DNA of 64,000 nt from Batillaria attramentaria (GCA_018292915.2 JACVVK020000199.1:253501-317500); one strand, 5' to 3'. Positions 34,664-46,378 are shown, counted from the first letter of the stretch. A program made the numbers and translations. Notes: generated by a model not told the origin, from the sequence alone.

Positions 34664-37332
34664 GCCAAATTCATCACCAAGAAAAAAGACATCAAGCTGA
34701 ACATCATCCAGTGCTACGCTCCCACCAATGATGCGGAAGAGGAGAAAAAAGATGACTTCTACCAACAACTGCAGACAGTGATAGATAGAGGAGGAGCCAA
34801 GGACATGACCATACTGATGGGAGACTTCAACGCCAAGATTGGATCAGACAACACAGGCTATGAGGACACCATGGGAACACACGGACTGGGACAGATGAAC
34901 GAAAATGGCGAGCGCTTTGCAGACTTTTGTGCCCTGAACCAGCTAGTGATAGGAGGCAGCATCTTCCCACACAAGCGCATCCACAAGGCCACATGGAGAT
35001 CGCCGGACCATGTCACGGAGAACCAGATTGATCACATCTGCATCAGCCGGAAGTTCAGGAGATCGTGGCGGGATGTGCGCGTGATGAGGGGGGCCGATGT
35101 ATCATCAGACCACCACCTTCTTGCAACAACATTGAGACTTCGGCTTAAGAGGCACACCAACGCCAACAGCACACGGACCAGGTACAACGTTGGACTTCTC
35201 AGGAACACAGACACACAAGCAGCATTCCGGATCAGCCTTTCCAACAGGTTCCAGCCACTGCAAGACCTGATAGAAGACAGTGAAATGGACATCGAGACAC
35301 AGTGGGAACACAGCAAGAAACTCTGGCACGACACATGCGAAGAGGTCCTTGGCAAGAGAAAGACCCAACATAAGGAATGGATCTCTGCTGATACCATCCA
35401 GAAGCTGGAAGTTAGGAAAGAGAAGAAAACTGCACTGAACACGAGCCGAACAAGAAGAGCTAAGGCAAAGGCACAAGAGGAATACACAGCAGCTGACAGA
35501 GAAGTGAAGAGGAGCACCAGGAAGGACAAGAGGGACTACATCGACAACCTGGCCAGTCAAGCAGAGGAAGCAGCCCGACAAGGGAATCTAAAAGACCTGT
35601 ACCAGGTGACCAAGAAGCTCGCGGGCAAATTTCAGCAGACAGACAAACCAGTGAAGGACAAGAACGGGCACCCACTGACAACAACTGAGGAACAGCTGAA
35701 GCGATGGGCAGAACACTTCAGGGAGCTGTTAAATCGCCCCATCCCTGAAACACCACCAGACATCCCACCAGCTGAGACAGAACTACCCATCAACTGCGAC
35801 AAGCCCTCTAAGGCGGAGATCAGGAAAGCCATCATGACACTGAGAAATGGGAAAGCTGCAGGGCCGGACGAGATACCAGCAGAAGCCATTAAAGCAGACA
35901 CAGAGACAGCCGTCAACATGCTGCACAGCCTGTTCAGCAAGATCTGGGAGAAGGAAGAGGTGCCAGCCCAGTGGAAAGAAGGGATCGTCATCAAGCTGCC
36001 AAAGAAAGGGGACCTCAGGGACTGCAGCAACTACCGAGGGATCATGCTCCTGTCAGTGCCAGGCAAGGTTCTCAACAGAATTCTACTGGAGAGGATGAGA
36101 GAGGCAGTCGACCCCATGCTCCGAGACCAGCAGGCAGGCTTTCGCAGGAACAGGTCCTGCGCTGACCAGATTGCCAGCCTACGCATCATTGTGGAGCAGT
36201 CACTGGAGTGGAACTCCCCCCTCTACATCAACTTCATAGACTATGAGAAGGCCTTCGACAGTGTAGACAGAGAGGCGCTGTGGAAGCTGCTAAGGCACTA
36301 TGGAGTTCCCGGGAAGATCATCTCCCTGATCCAGTGCACCTACCAAGACATGAGCTGCAGGATTGCCCATGCCGGCCAGTTGTCAGAAAGCTTCGAGGTG
36401 AAGACCGGAGTCCGCCAGGGATGCCTGTTGTCCCCGTTTCTCTTCCTCCTGGTCATCGACTGGATCATGAAGACCACTACAGCAGGCAGGAAAAACGGGA
36501 TACAGTGGACGCTCTGGACGCAGCTGGATGACCTTGACTTCGCGGACGACCTGGCGCTCCTGTCTCACAGCCACAGCCAGATGCAGGACAAGACTACGTG
36601 CCTGGAAGCCACATCAGCCGGAACAGGGCTCAAGATCAACAGGAAGAAAACCGAGCTGATGAAGATCAACACCACTGCCAACACACCAGTCACAGTCGGT
36701 GGAGAGCCCATCAGGGAGGTGGAGTCTTTTGTCTACCTGGGGAGTGTGGTTGATGGACAGGGAGGCACAGACCGAGACGTCACAGCCAGAATCGGCAAGG
36801 CAAGGGCAGCAATGGTCATGCTGAAGAACGTCTGGGCATCCAAAGTTGTCAGCATAAGAACCAAACTTCGCATCTTCAACTCCAACGTGAAGTCAGTTCT
36901 GCTCTACGGATGCGAAACATGGAGGACAACGAAGACGATGCAGCAGAAGATCCAGACATTTCTCAACACCTGTCTGAGGCGCATCTTCAACATCCGATGG
37001 CCAGAGAAGATCCGGAATGAAGAGCTGTGGGAGCGAGCGGGGCAGGAACCAGTGGCCAAGCAGATCCTGAGGAGGAAGTGGGGCTGGATTGGACACACCC
37101 TCAGGAAGCCAGCATCCAGCACCACACGCCAAGCCCTGACATGGAACCCGCAGGGGAAAAGGAAGAGAGGCCGGCCTCGCAACAGCTGGAGGCGGGACAC
37201 TGAGGCAGAGCTATGTAAGCAGGGGACCAACTGGACTGGAGTGGCAAGACTAGCCCAGAACAGAGTGCGATGGCGAAGGGTTGTCGATGGCCTATGCTCC
37301 ACGTGGAGCCAAGGGCCTAAGTAAGTAAGTAA
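34664..37332 (+). mobile_element. 5'-truncated RTE-type LINE with open endonuclease-RT frame
   Basis: One open frame runs from 34664 to the stop at 37322-37324, 886 codons, with no ATG needed because the 5' end is lost. Residues 1 to about 165 are the C-terminal part of an apurinic-type endonuclease: GDFNA at about 53, the NQIDHI segment, SDHH at about 148. Reverse transcriptase follows: CSNYRGIMLL, QAGFRRNRSCADQI, FIDYEKAFDSVDREALW, GVRQGCLLSPFLF, and the catalytic FADD at about 626. The tail has YLGSVVDGQGG, LLYGCETW and GKRKRGRPRNSW. This layout and the near absence of a 3' UTR fit the RTE clade. The stop is followed directly by a short (GTAA)n tail. A 12-bp target-site duplication, GATGATTAGTAC, flanks it at 34652-34663 and 37333-37344. 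The uninterrupted frame suggests a recent insertion; the truncation makes it immobile by itself. Confidence 0.9.
34778..37324 (+). CDS. Endonuclease/reverse transcriptase of the RTE LINE (partial, no true start)
   Basis: This is the coding part of the truncated LINE. The frame continues upstream to 34664 without a stop, so 34778 is not a biological start. The protein would carry out target-primed reverse transcription: nick genomic DNA, then copy its own RNA from the nick. The N-terminal catalytic residues of the endonuclease are missing, so the product should not nick DNA even if expressed. The reverse transcriptase motifs, including FADD, look intact. Confidence 0.85.
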   Translation: MIDRGGAKDMTILMGDFNAKIGSDNTGYEDTMGTHGLGQMNENGERFADFCALNQLVIGGSIFPHKRIHKATWRSPDHVTENQIDHICISRKFRRSWRDVRVMRGADVSSDHHLLATTLRLRLKRHTNANSTRTRYNVGLLRNTDTQAAFRISLSNRFQPLQDLIEDSEMDIETQWEHSKKLWHDTCEEVLGKRKTQHKEWISADTIQKLEVRKEKKTALNTSRTRRAKAKAQEEYTAADREVKRSTRKDKRDYIDNLASQAEEAARQGNLKDLYQVTKKLAGKFQQTDKPVKDKNGHPLTTTEEQLKRWAEHFRELLNRPIPETPPDIPPAETELPINCDKPSKAEIRKAIMTLRNGKAAGPDEIPAEAIKADTETAVNMLHSLFSKIWEKEEVPAQWKEGIVIKLPKKGDLRDCSNYRGIMLLSVPGKVLNRILLERMREAVDPMLRDQQAGFRRNRSCADQIASLRIIVEQSLEWNSPLYINFIDYEKAFDSVDREALWKLLRHYGVPGKIISLIQCTYQDMSCRIAHAGQLSESFEVKTGVRQGCLLSPFLFLLVIDWIMKTTTAGRKNGIQWTLWTQLDDLDFADDLALLSHSHSQMQDKTTCLEATSAGTGLKINRKKTELMKINTTANTPVTVGGEPIREVESFVYLGSVVDGQGGTDRDVTARIGKARAAMVMLKNVWASKVVSIRTKLRIFNSNVKSVLLYGCETWRTTKTMQQKIQTFLNTCLRRIFNIRWPEKIRNEELWERAGQEPVAKQILRRKWGWIGHTLRKPASSTTRQALTWNPQGKRKRGRPRNSWRRDTEAELCKQGTNWTGVARLAQNRVRWRRVVDGLCSTWSQGPK

Positions 37333-37361
37333 GATGATTAGTACAGCTGTTAATCCCATTC

Positions 37362-37686
37362 TGCATCCAATTCAAAATCGCGACAATGGCTTACCGCCAT
37401 TTCGATGGCTCTCTCCCTCTGTATCTGTCTGCGATGCTTGCAACCTATCAGCCCTCCCGCACTCTCCGTTCATCATCAGAAAAACTGTTAAAGGTTCCAA
37501 GAACAACTCTGAAGTCAGCTGGCGGTCGTTCATTTTCTTACGCCGCCCCCTCTGTCTGGAACGCTTTACCTGTCACCATTAGGGATCTTCCCACGCTGAC
37601 TCAATTCAAAATCCATTTAAAGACCTACCTCTTTAGGCAAGCTTTCGATCTGTAGTCCGACCACCACTTTTTCATCAGCACTCGGG

Positions 37687-37725
<39 letters not shown>

Positions 37726-37800
37726 CGCAAAGAGTGTTTCGTAGAAAACAGATAGGCGCTATATAAACTGTATTCATTTTTATTATTATTTTACACTTTG
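37362..37800 (+). mobile_element. 3' end of a CR1/L2-type LINE
   Basis: Frame 37386-37655 reads MAYRHFDGSLPLYLSAMLATY, PSRTLRSSSEKLLKVPRT, SFSYAAPSVWNALPVTIRDL and FKIHLKTYLFRQAFDL. This is the C-terminal end typical of CR1/L2-group LINE proteins. It is followed by a short 3' UTR with (GT)n at 37690-37724, then GATAGGCGCTATATAAACTG and a TTATTATT tail. The start is truncated. It lies inside element C, whose sequence stops near 37361 and resumes near 37790. Confidence 0.8.
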
Positions 37801-37975
37801 TGCGAGGGGCCGAACATTAAACTTCTACGACTGTTACACTACTGGAATGCTCAGTGTATAGTCTCCGCGTCATCGACTACGCTTCTGTTGGCTCATTGCC
37901 AGCATTACAGACGCTGTCACTGTGCATTGTATAGGTGGTGTGGTGATTGATACCACGACAACAGCTCAGAACGGT

Positions 37976-38250
37976 GGGGGTGAGCGGTAGTCTAATAGGT
38001 AGCGCGTCGGATTTAGCCGCTGCGCTACTGAACGGCCGTCACCAATGTCATGGCGATGAAGCGTGGGGTCGAGCTTGTGATATGTGATACCGGTTTTTCC
38101 TGGCTTCCAGGCTGCTCATCAGGGGTTTCTCTCCGGGTTATCCGGCTTTCCTCCCCCAGCAAAATGGTTGGAAAAATAATAAGATAGTTATTGGGTGGCG
38201 CTGCAGTGAGAATTTCCCTAAAGGGCCAATAAAGTTTAAAAAAAAAACTG
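37976..38250 (+). mobile_element. SINE-C copy nested in element C
   Basis: Element C breaks at CTCAGAACG and resumes at CTGTAAGCATAGAAATGG. A short target duplication may be hidden in the A-run. Confidence 0.8.
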
Positions 38251-38849
38251 TAAGCATAGAAATGGTAGTATTTACCCCTTCAGTAGGGTTGCCTCTCCCC
38301 AGAGTTGGCTCATCGCGACAATATTGCGACTTCGCAACTTCTTCTCCCTCTACATAAAGTCTACTTCTCTAGAAACACATACTTTATCTGTCATTTGGCA
38401 ACGACAGCTGTCTATCGTACATAGATAATGAAAGCGATTTAGTTCATGATATCGTTTTGGCTGCTATCATTATCCGGCGATCATTCGGTGTCGCATAAAC
38501 TGGTTTTAAAGAAAGTCATTCCGAACTGGATAAGGGGGGGGGGGGGGAAGGGAGAGAGAGAGAGAGAGAGAGCATTGTTTCTAATCTACGCGAAAGAAAC
38601 AGAAGAAGGCTATATTTCTTCTTTCCAATGCGACAGAAAATAGAAAGAATGAGTTTCATCTGTGGCGTGCGATGGCTTCATTGAAGCCAGGACCTCTCTC
38701 TCTCCCCCCCTCTCTGTAGAACTCTAAAAACATCTCCTCAAGGTTTATCTACATTGCTCACTTATCACATCTTTTGTTTTTCCTCCTATTGTTCTTTACA
38801 TATTGGCCATATTTTTTGTATTGCTTGAAATATGTATGTAGTAGCACGG

Positions 38850-38924
<75 letters not shown>

Positions 38925-39048
38925 CTACTTAGTTGGAGCTTACTTTGTATATACATGTATAAGTAGCCTCGCAAGGACAAGATGTAAGATAGGTCTGCGT
39001 ACCTAATCTTTTATCCTTGTAAAATAAAGTTTCGTTCGTTCGTTCTCT

Positions 39049-39050
<2 letters not shown>
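38850..39050 (+). mobile_element. Retroelement 3' end with (GT)n and (GTTC)n tail
   Basis: (GT)n, then GCGTACCTAATCTTTTATCC, TTGTAAAATAAAG and TTCGTTCGTTCG. A relative lies reversed at 56970-57160. Confidence 0.65.
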
Positions 39051-39113
<63 letters not shown>

Positions 39114-39529
39114 TGTGTGTGCCTTTTTGTCCATACCGTATTTAGGGGTAGTGTAAATCACGAACACCGTCGCGAAAAATGAGAGGAATAGCCAGGCGGC
39201 CTGACAGAGGGGACGTGTGTAAACAGGGTTATCGGTTTTACGGTGTAACGTCAAGATTAAACCCACGTAAATTAGCCTCTAGGGGCATTAGACAATCGAT
39301 ACTGCGTGCTCTTTCTTCTTGACAATATTCTGCCTGGAAATCTTAGAGTCTTAGAAAACAGATCGCAACGCCGTGGAAATTTGTGCATCAAAGAATGGAC
39401 CTTGATGAAAAACGGAATGACTCCTTTGAGAGACCAGATTACAAACCTTCCTGCTGTGAAGATCAAATGAAGAAATTTCATTAGCAATGATAACACTCCG
39501 GAGTGCCATGCGATGCCGAGAGATGAACA

Positions 39530-40430
39530 TGAAAGACTGAACAAATTAGGAATCATAAGTGAAAACTGGGGAAGCAACTAAACACAAAATAAATAACTGA
39601 ATTTTTAAAAAACCCAAACGATGACAGTTTCATATGGCCATATGCAGCGAAAATTGAAAAGAACAATCCCAAACTGAGATGTGGTGCCACTAGGTGAGAA
39701 TGAAACCTGAACAAAATTAATTAGGAAGCATAAGTGGAAACCGAGAAACCACCTCTAAACAGTTTTGTATGGCAAAACAAGGTTCACAATGACATGCTAA
39801 CAGGACAGTCCTAGACTGCGATGAGATACGAAGAAATGAGAACAGAAACCAGAGCAAATTAATAATAATAATAATATGAAGAAGAAGAAGAAGAAGAAAT
39901 CAGTATTATATAGGCGCTTTACCCAGTTCCTTGAATTGGCTCAAAGCGCCTCGAACTGAACCCAGCACGCACGCTCACACAATCACACGCATTCTCCCTC
40001 ACACTGCACATGTCAACACTACAATCACTTGGTGCGAAGGGTCAGCTCCGCTATTTAAGTTTCGGAATTTAGAATTGCATTTTGTTTTTTTTTTAATTTT
40101 GTGGGCTGAACATTTCCAAAGCAGAGACAGAGGACGCCAGAGTACCCGGAGAGAACCCCCAACGGTCAGCCCGAATGAGCGGTGCAACGTACGAGAATGA
40201 AAACCATTTTGCCCCTAGTGGAACTCGAACCTGACCTCTCGCACTGGTGACTACGTCTGTTTACCACTAATCCACCGACCACCCCAAATTAGATTTATCA
40301 TAATTAAAAATCGAGGAAGCAACTAAAGCAAAATCTCAAAATGAGACCAGTATAGATGGCTAAATGCAACTAAAAAAAAAAAAGTGAAAAGGAATCTTAG
40401 CCTTGAGTGTGAAAACCAGACAAAAAATTA
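39530..40430. repeat. Diverged ~160-bp tandem repeat, split by SINE-B
   Basis: ACAAATTAGGAATCATAAGT (about 39540), AATTAATTAGGAAGCATAAG (about 39713) and a third unit after 40285 share order and content. Confidence 0.55.
39862..40284 (-). mobile_element. SINE-B copy in a diverged satellite
   Basis: Flanked by the 7-bp duplication CAAATTA (39855-39861 and 40285-40291). Confidence 0.85.
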
Positions 40431-41429
40431 ACGGTTCTTTTTAACGTCTCTTACTGCAGCAAACACGAGTATAATCAAAATGCAACACTCCCACAAAGCC
40501 ACATTTAAATCCAAATTTAAATAAATTATGATTTTCTAAGGGAGGCCACTGGTGCAAACTGAAAACTTACTTAGTAGGACTTGAATGAAGTGGGTTTTCT
40601 ACCTTTTCCGTAGAGCCCGTATGTTTCTTAGTCTAATGAACCATGGCTTACTCTTTGGTTCAAACAGGTTTATTGCAATACAATTTGTGCCAAGTAAACA
40701 AACAATTACTGAGCATGAACAAGCATCGCTTATAACAATGCTCAGCGGTGGAACAAGTGCATGTTAACGGTATTGCAATGGCAGTAATTATAATAATAAA
40801 GTTTACTCTTTCCAGATACCAGTGACAAATTCACACAGGTGCGGACCTTGAGTACAAAAACTAATTCCCAGAATGGAGAAGTCTTGAACATATGGCCCCT
40901 AAAACTGACAAAAACAAAAACGCCTTTGAAAACCACGCGTCTAAATTTGGTCGGCTACATTTAGCACGCAGCCCTAAATTTCCAAAGCGAAGGGTCATTA
41001 CTGTTCACCGCGAGCTATTCTGAGCTAGTGCGTGGTCACCAGAGTGAGGTGTTGCGCTGGAAAGCGTGGAAGTTGAACTGCAAGGCATGAAACTGGTTTT
41101 ATTGAACGGTTTTTGTGTTTGTCCCTTCTTCCTGCGCAAATTGCCGGCTGGTTCTTCATACACAGGGTATCCGTGGCCAGCTGTGCATGGCTTCAAAATT
41201 GTGGAAGAAAGTGAGCTGAAATGCTGAAGTCTTATCGCTCTAACGTGTGGGCTAGAAAGAGAGCTTAAATGAGCAAAACTATGAAGTAAAGCATCAGAAA
41301 CTGGATATATGTCGACTGCGGTGAAATCAAACGAACGTTCACGAAAGAAAGAAAGACAGAATGCAAGCCAGAAAACAAATATAAAAAGCAAGAACATCTA
41401 TGGGTCTACATGGACCCAGGCTAAATCAA

Positions 41430-41975
41430 AAGAAAGGAAGAAAGAAGGAAGGGCAAAACGCAAAGAAGAAAGAAAGGAAGGAAGAAGGAGATAAAGAAAG
41501 AGAGAGAAACAAGAAAGACAGAAAGAAAGCGGACAAGAAGGGGGAGGGGAGGAAGAACGAGAGGAAGAAAACAAGAAAAAGAACATAACTAGCCCTAGCT
41601 AGAAAGGGAGAAAACTCAGACAAGTAATGAAGAGAACGAAGAAAGCAAACAAGAAAGTAAAAAAAAGTGACAAAGCAAGCAAGAAAGAAACAAAAACAGA
41701 AAGAAAGAAAGAGGGAAAGGGTGGGTGGGTGGCTGGGGAGTTTACCGTCCGTTTCCACAACGTAAGGGTGACATCAAAGACGGGACAACGAGAAAAAAGC
41801 CAGCACAAATATTCGGCCCCAGTCGGGTTTCGAACTCACGACCCGAGCATTGAGAGTACAACGCTCTACCATTCGGCTATCCCGGCTCCCCCGGAAGAAA
41901 GAAAGAAAGAAAGAAAGAAAACAGAAACAAGGAAAGAAAAACAAAAAGAAGGAACAACGAAAAACAGAAAGAAAA

Positions 41976-42015
<40 letters not shown>

Positions 42016-42030
42016 AAACCCAGAAAGAAA
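41430..42030. repeat. (GAAA)n purine tract with SINE-A inside
   Basis: Nearly pure A/G on this strand on both sides of the SINE at 41718-41889. The mirror-repeat parts could form triplex DNA. Confidence 0.8.
41718..41889 (-). mobile_element. SINE-A copy in a GAAA purine tract
   Basis: Near full length, flanked by AGAAAGAAAG on both sides. Confidence 0.85.
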
Positions 42031-42957
42031 AGAAACACGCAAAGTACCCAAACCAACTTTCATCAACCCCTCCCACACACGAACACTCTATACAGCGTTG
42101 TAAACAATCGAAAATCGGTAGTCCTTTTCTCGTCTCCGGAGCCTAGTATAGTGTTACCACGGGTTCCCTGGAGGGTTTTCCATTTCGCTGCGTGCATGTG
42201 AGCCGGCTGCCTTGATCTGTGCGACTGAGCTGACACTGATGCTGACAGAGACTCTTTTCCGACTGTCAGACTTTTCCTGTTGAAGCCAGAAGAGCGCGGG
42301 GATACTGTAAGGAATCATTGTATTAAAGAACGGCACTCAGCCGGAAGGCTCGGCGTTCGAGTCTCCTGAGGAAGGGACATCTACAGGGTTGGGGGCTGGG
42401 ACAGAAAAATCGATGAAAGGGGAAGTAGAATTTCAAAAGGAAACACGGAGGAAACACAAAGACGGAGGAGTGGGGGAGGGGGGAGGGGGGAGGGGGGGGG
42501 GGAGGGAAATTCGTTTTTGAATCAGGAGACGTATGGCTGCAGATAGACAGAAGCAGAATGGCATTGAGAAATGATGTAGCCATGATTATGTTTATAAAGC
42601 GTTTCATTGATGCAATACTGTTTGTGGTGACCGACTGTGTGATAGACTCTTGATGGCCAGTACTTTGAATCCTATTAACTTACTGAATATTTTATTTCAT
42701 TGTATTATTTTCTATTTATTATTATAATTTAAAAAAAAATATATATATTTTTTTTGGGGGGGGAGGGGGAGGAGGGGGAGGTAGGAGCTAGTCCTCACTG
42801 GCCCCTCCCCACTAGTCTCGATCACGCATTTAGGATACATATGTATTCCTGGTCGCAAAAAAAGGGGGGGGGGGGGGGGGGAGAGAAGCAAAGAATCTGT
42901 AATGAAATCTTGCAAATATATAATAAGATTCCTCGCCATTGCCAGAACTTATCATTT

Positions 42958-43132
42958 TTTCGAATCCCGGCTGGGGCCAAATATTTGTGCTGGCCTTTTT
43001 CTCGTTGCCCCGTCCTTGATGTCACCCTTACGTGGTGGAAAAGGATGTTGAACTCCCAAACACCCACCCTGTTAGTGTCACCCTTACGTGGTGGAAAAGG
43101 ACGTTAAACTCCCAAACACCCACCCTGTTATC
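42958..43132 (+). mobile_element. SINE-A copy, 5'-truncated, 3' end duplicated in tandem
   Basis: Starts in the B box (TTCGAATCCCGGC). The last 56 bp occur twice in a row, 43021-43076 and 43077-43132. Confidence 0.85.
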
Positions 43133-43451
43133 GTTCTAATTCATTTATTGAGGACAAAACAAGGACAGAATATAATAATCTACGGATATATAAGATATTC
43201 GCTGAGACGATAAACTGTCGCGTTCGAAGTTTATTTGTTAGATACAAGGATGTTTCATTTAGCCATTGCGACCGTTTTCGGGACTTCGTGACTTCTGCTG
43301 TTAGAGAAATACGACTTTCTTTGAGCCTACGGGTCTATTCCTGAACAGACTGGGACTGGAAAAAAATCTTCTTCACAGCACCAATCAGCGTCGTCTAGCT
43401 GGTCCTCAGTCCCACAACAACAGATAATATCGTCTGCTCAGTACGCGGAGC

Positions 43452-44430
43452 ATTTCTAGGACAACATAATAATAATAGCTAATAATAATAATAGCTCTTA
43501 TAAAGCGCTAGTAGTCTGCTCAAAGAGCACTCACTGCGCTACACACACATTCTCACGCATACATGAAACACTAATTACGTGTGCGGGGGGGGGGGGGGGA
43601 GGGTAGATGATACTACAGATCATATGCTGTCTTGAAAAGATAAGTCTTTAGTTTTGATTTAAACTGTGGGAGATGGTCTGGGTGTTCCTAAGGGAGGGAG
43701 GCAGAGAATTCCATACCTGTGGGGCACAGAAACTGAAAGAGCGCTCACCGAAGGTTTTGAGATTGAACTTGGGAACCTTCAGGAGCTTTTCCGATGAGGA
43801 GCGGAGAGTACGAGAAGGTTCATACGTGGTAAGTTTGTCGGAAAGATACTGAGGAAGGGACTGCTCAAAATGACGGAAGGACAGTGTTGCAATTTTGCAC
43901 TTGATGCGGTACACAACGGGCAGCCAGTGCAATTCCCTTACACTGGCCAGAGTCACCACAATGGTGTCAGATGTTACGTTGTGACACAAGTGACTGATTC
44001 TGATGTACAGATCTCGATGAAGCACACTCGATGAAAGGTTTTCCACACTCTTGTGTGCCTGTCGAACGTATCGAGACTTTAATAGAGGAAAACAGGTCTG
44101 TTTACAGCCTGGCTTCCTTCGAGAAGTCAATTTGTTTCATAAAATTTGAACGTTGTGTTTCTACTTGTTCATGTATACGTCCCATGCTTGGCGTTTCCTT
44201 TTGAACTTGTGGTAACCAAAGACTGGTAGAATCTCATTTAACGTATAAACTTTTAGTCTATATTTACTGGTTGTTTTAAACCAGCTTTTTACCTTTTAAC
44301 GAAGGGGCCTTCAAACTTGTGGCCGCCGCGAACTAGTCTTTGTCGCTGACGCGGCGTTAAGCCTTAAAATACTCACTCACTCACCCTGTTTACAGCCGCG
44401 CAAGGGACAATATAATTATTATTAATTATG
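43452..44430 (-). mobile_element. CR1/L2-type LINE fragment, interrupted by a younger insertion
   Basis: The minus-strand frame at 43648-44130 includes ELHWLPVVYRIKCKIATLSF, YLSDKLTTYEPSRTLRSSSE and SFCAPQVWNSLPPSLRN, the same C-terminal domain as the copy at 37386. The last residues (HSLNQN) look frame-shifted against that copy. The 3' UTR runs to a tail of minus-strand ATTATTATTATTAG near 43452-43500 and includes a G-run. The 44110-44385 insertion separates the last codons shown from an upstream part that still reads LRGCKQTCF in frame. Divergence and internal insertion mark an old copy. Confidence 0.75.
44110..44385 (+). mobile_element. Retroelement 3' end inserted in the LINE at 43.4-44.4 kb
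   Basis: The insert is flanked by the 12-bp duplication CTGTTTACAGCC (44098-44109 and 44386-44397). It ends in GCGTTAAGCC...ACTCACTCACTCAC, a typical LINE or SINE 3' tail of short tandem units. No coding frame was recognised. Confidence 0.65.
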
Positions 44431-44434
44431 GTAG

Positions 44435-44492
<58 letters not shown>

Positions 44493-45040
44493 CTCTCTCA
44501 GCAAAACAAAACAAAATAGAATTTAATAAAAGACTTTTTAAAAAACTTACCGCAATGATATATCGGAAAACCTCTCAGCGTTGCCGTCTAGACATACCAA
44601 AAAACTCAGAAACAATCTTCTACTGCATCCCACTGGCGTCTCCGCGTGCACGTCCGAACCCTTCCACAGAGCACGATATCACTCTGTCGTGTGATCAGAC
44701 CTATTGTTGCTGCGCCGCCGGTGGTGTTGCTGTAGTGGTAGCGGCGGTGGTGGCGTTGGGGTTTACATTGACGGCGACGCGCGACGCACGTGTGCTGACG
44801 ATCTGGCCGTGTTGGCCCGAGACGGGAAGGGCGGGGGTGGGGGAGGTGGGGGGGGGGAGGTGGGGGGGGGGAGTGGAGGTGCTGAGGTGGGGGTGGGGGG
44901 AGGGGGGTGGCCAAGGCGAGACCCTTAATGTCTGTATCGATTGATTGCTGGACTGTCCCCTCTACTTTCTCCCCGTTTTCCTGCCCCCCCCCCCTCCCCC
45001 CCGCACCTCACACCTCCCTTTCCCTTTCCTCACGGGCTAA

Positions 45041-45071
<31 letters not shown>

Positions 45072-45110
45072 CTGTGTGTTTGAAATTCACACTGGAATTA
45101 GCTAAAGGTT

Positions 45111-45600
45111 AGATCAAAAGATTTCTTTGTTCATGAGTTGCGTTCTTCTTACATGCGATAAACCAAACCGAAAAATGAGGAAAAATCCACTCCTCTCTCT
45201 GTTTGAGAGGCTAGATCAAAAGATGTCTTTGTTTATTAGTTGCGCTCTTCTTACATGCGATAAACCAAACCGAAAAATGAGGAAAAATCCACTCCTCTCT
45301 CTGTTTGAGAGGCTAGATCAAAAGATTTCTTTGTTTATTAGTTGCGCTCTTCTTACATGCGATAAACCAAACCGAAAAATGAGGAAAAATCCACTCCTCT
45401 CTCTGTTTGAGAGGCTAGATCAAAAGATTTCTTTGTTTATTAGTTGCGCTCTTCTTACATGCGATAAACCAAACCGAAAAATGAGGAAAAATCCACTCCT
45501 CTCTCTGTTTGAGAGGCTAGATCAAAAGATTTCTTTGTTTATTAGTTGCGCTCTTCTTACATGCGATAAACCAAACCGAAAAATAAGGAAAAATCCCTTC
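45111..45600 (+). repeat. 102-bp tandem repeat, near-exact, five units
   Basis: AGATCAAAAGAT starts at 45111, 45213, 45315, 45417 and 45519, always 102 bp apart. Since 102 is 34 codons, the plus frame stays open (about 160 residues of a 34-residue unit with LLTCDKPNRKMRKNPLLSLF). It then runs into microsatellite, so I do not call it a gene. Confidence 0.85.
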
Positions 45601-45778
<178 letters not shown>

Positions 45779-46378
45779 AGTTTGTGCTTTCTTATGATCC
45801 CGAATTCAAATAAGATTATACTGTAAATCATTTGTTGTTGTTGTTATGTATTCTGTTCTGCGTTTACCAAGGCAAGAGCTTCATGATATTCATCAAAGAC
45901 GACCCACGTTGAAAATAAACTCTCTCTCAAACTCTCTCTCTCTCTCTCTCTCTCGGCGTTGCCCACCGGTCTCCTGAGAGCGAAGAGAAATGGCGGTCAT
46001 CCATCACAAAGCCCCTGCTGTTAATTCGCGTCTTTAAACAGCAGCAAGTCCTCTCCTTTTTCACTACTCTGTCTTCCTCTGATGCACGGCTTCAGAGAGA
46101 CAGATAAGGTTACTGGTGGTTGATCACAGCTTTGTCTGCCAACAATGCTATGCCCACCCCTCGCTGGTTATTACGCTCTCACAGTTTCTCCAAGGTTGGC
46201 CTGCTTCATTTGGATGGTCCCTTTTGGTTCTGCTTGGGTTTTTTCTCCCCCCCCCCCTCACCTCGCATTCTCCCCCCACCCCCATGTTGTTGTTTTCCAT
46301 GTTAAAAGTTTCCTGTATCCAACACATGGCCGATAACACATCTTTTACACTAGGAACGTTCGTTAACTCACAAACGGG

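Larger units (their letters stand above)
34587..38290. mobile_element. Element C carrying three nested retroelements
   Basis: Pieces of element C lie at 34587-34663, 37345-37361, about 37790-37975 and 38250-38290. They are collinear with the intact copy at 46.7 kb. Between them sit the RTE LINE, the CR1/L2 LINE end and a SINE-C. The left piece also lacks about 25 bp near 34618. Confidence 0.8.

Noticed and set aside
41427..42103. Lys/Glu-rich proteins on the plus strand
   Set aside because: Purine tract; frames on both strands are equally long and cross a SINE.
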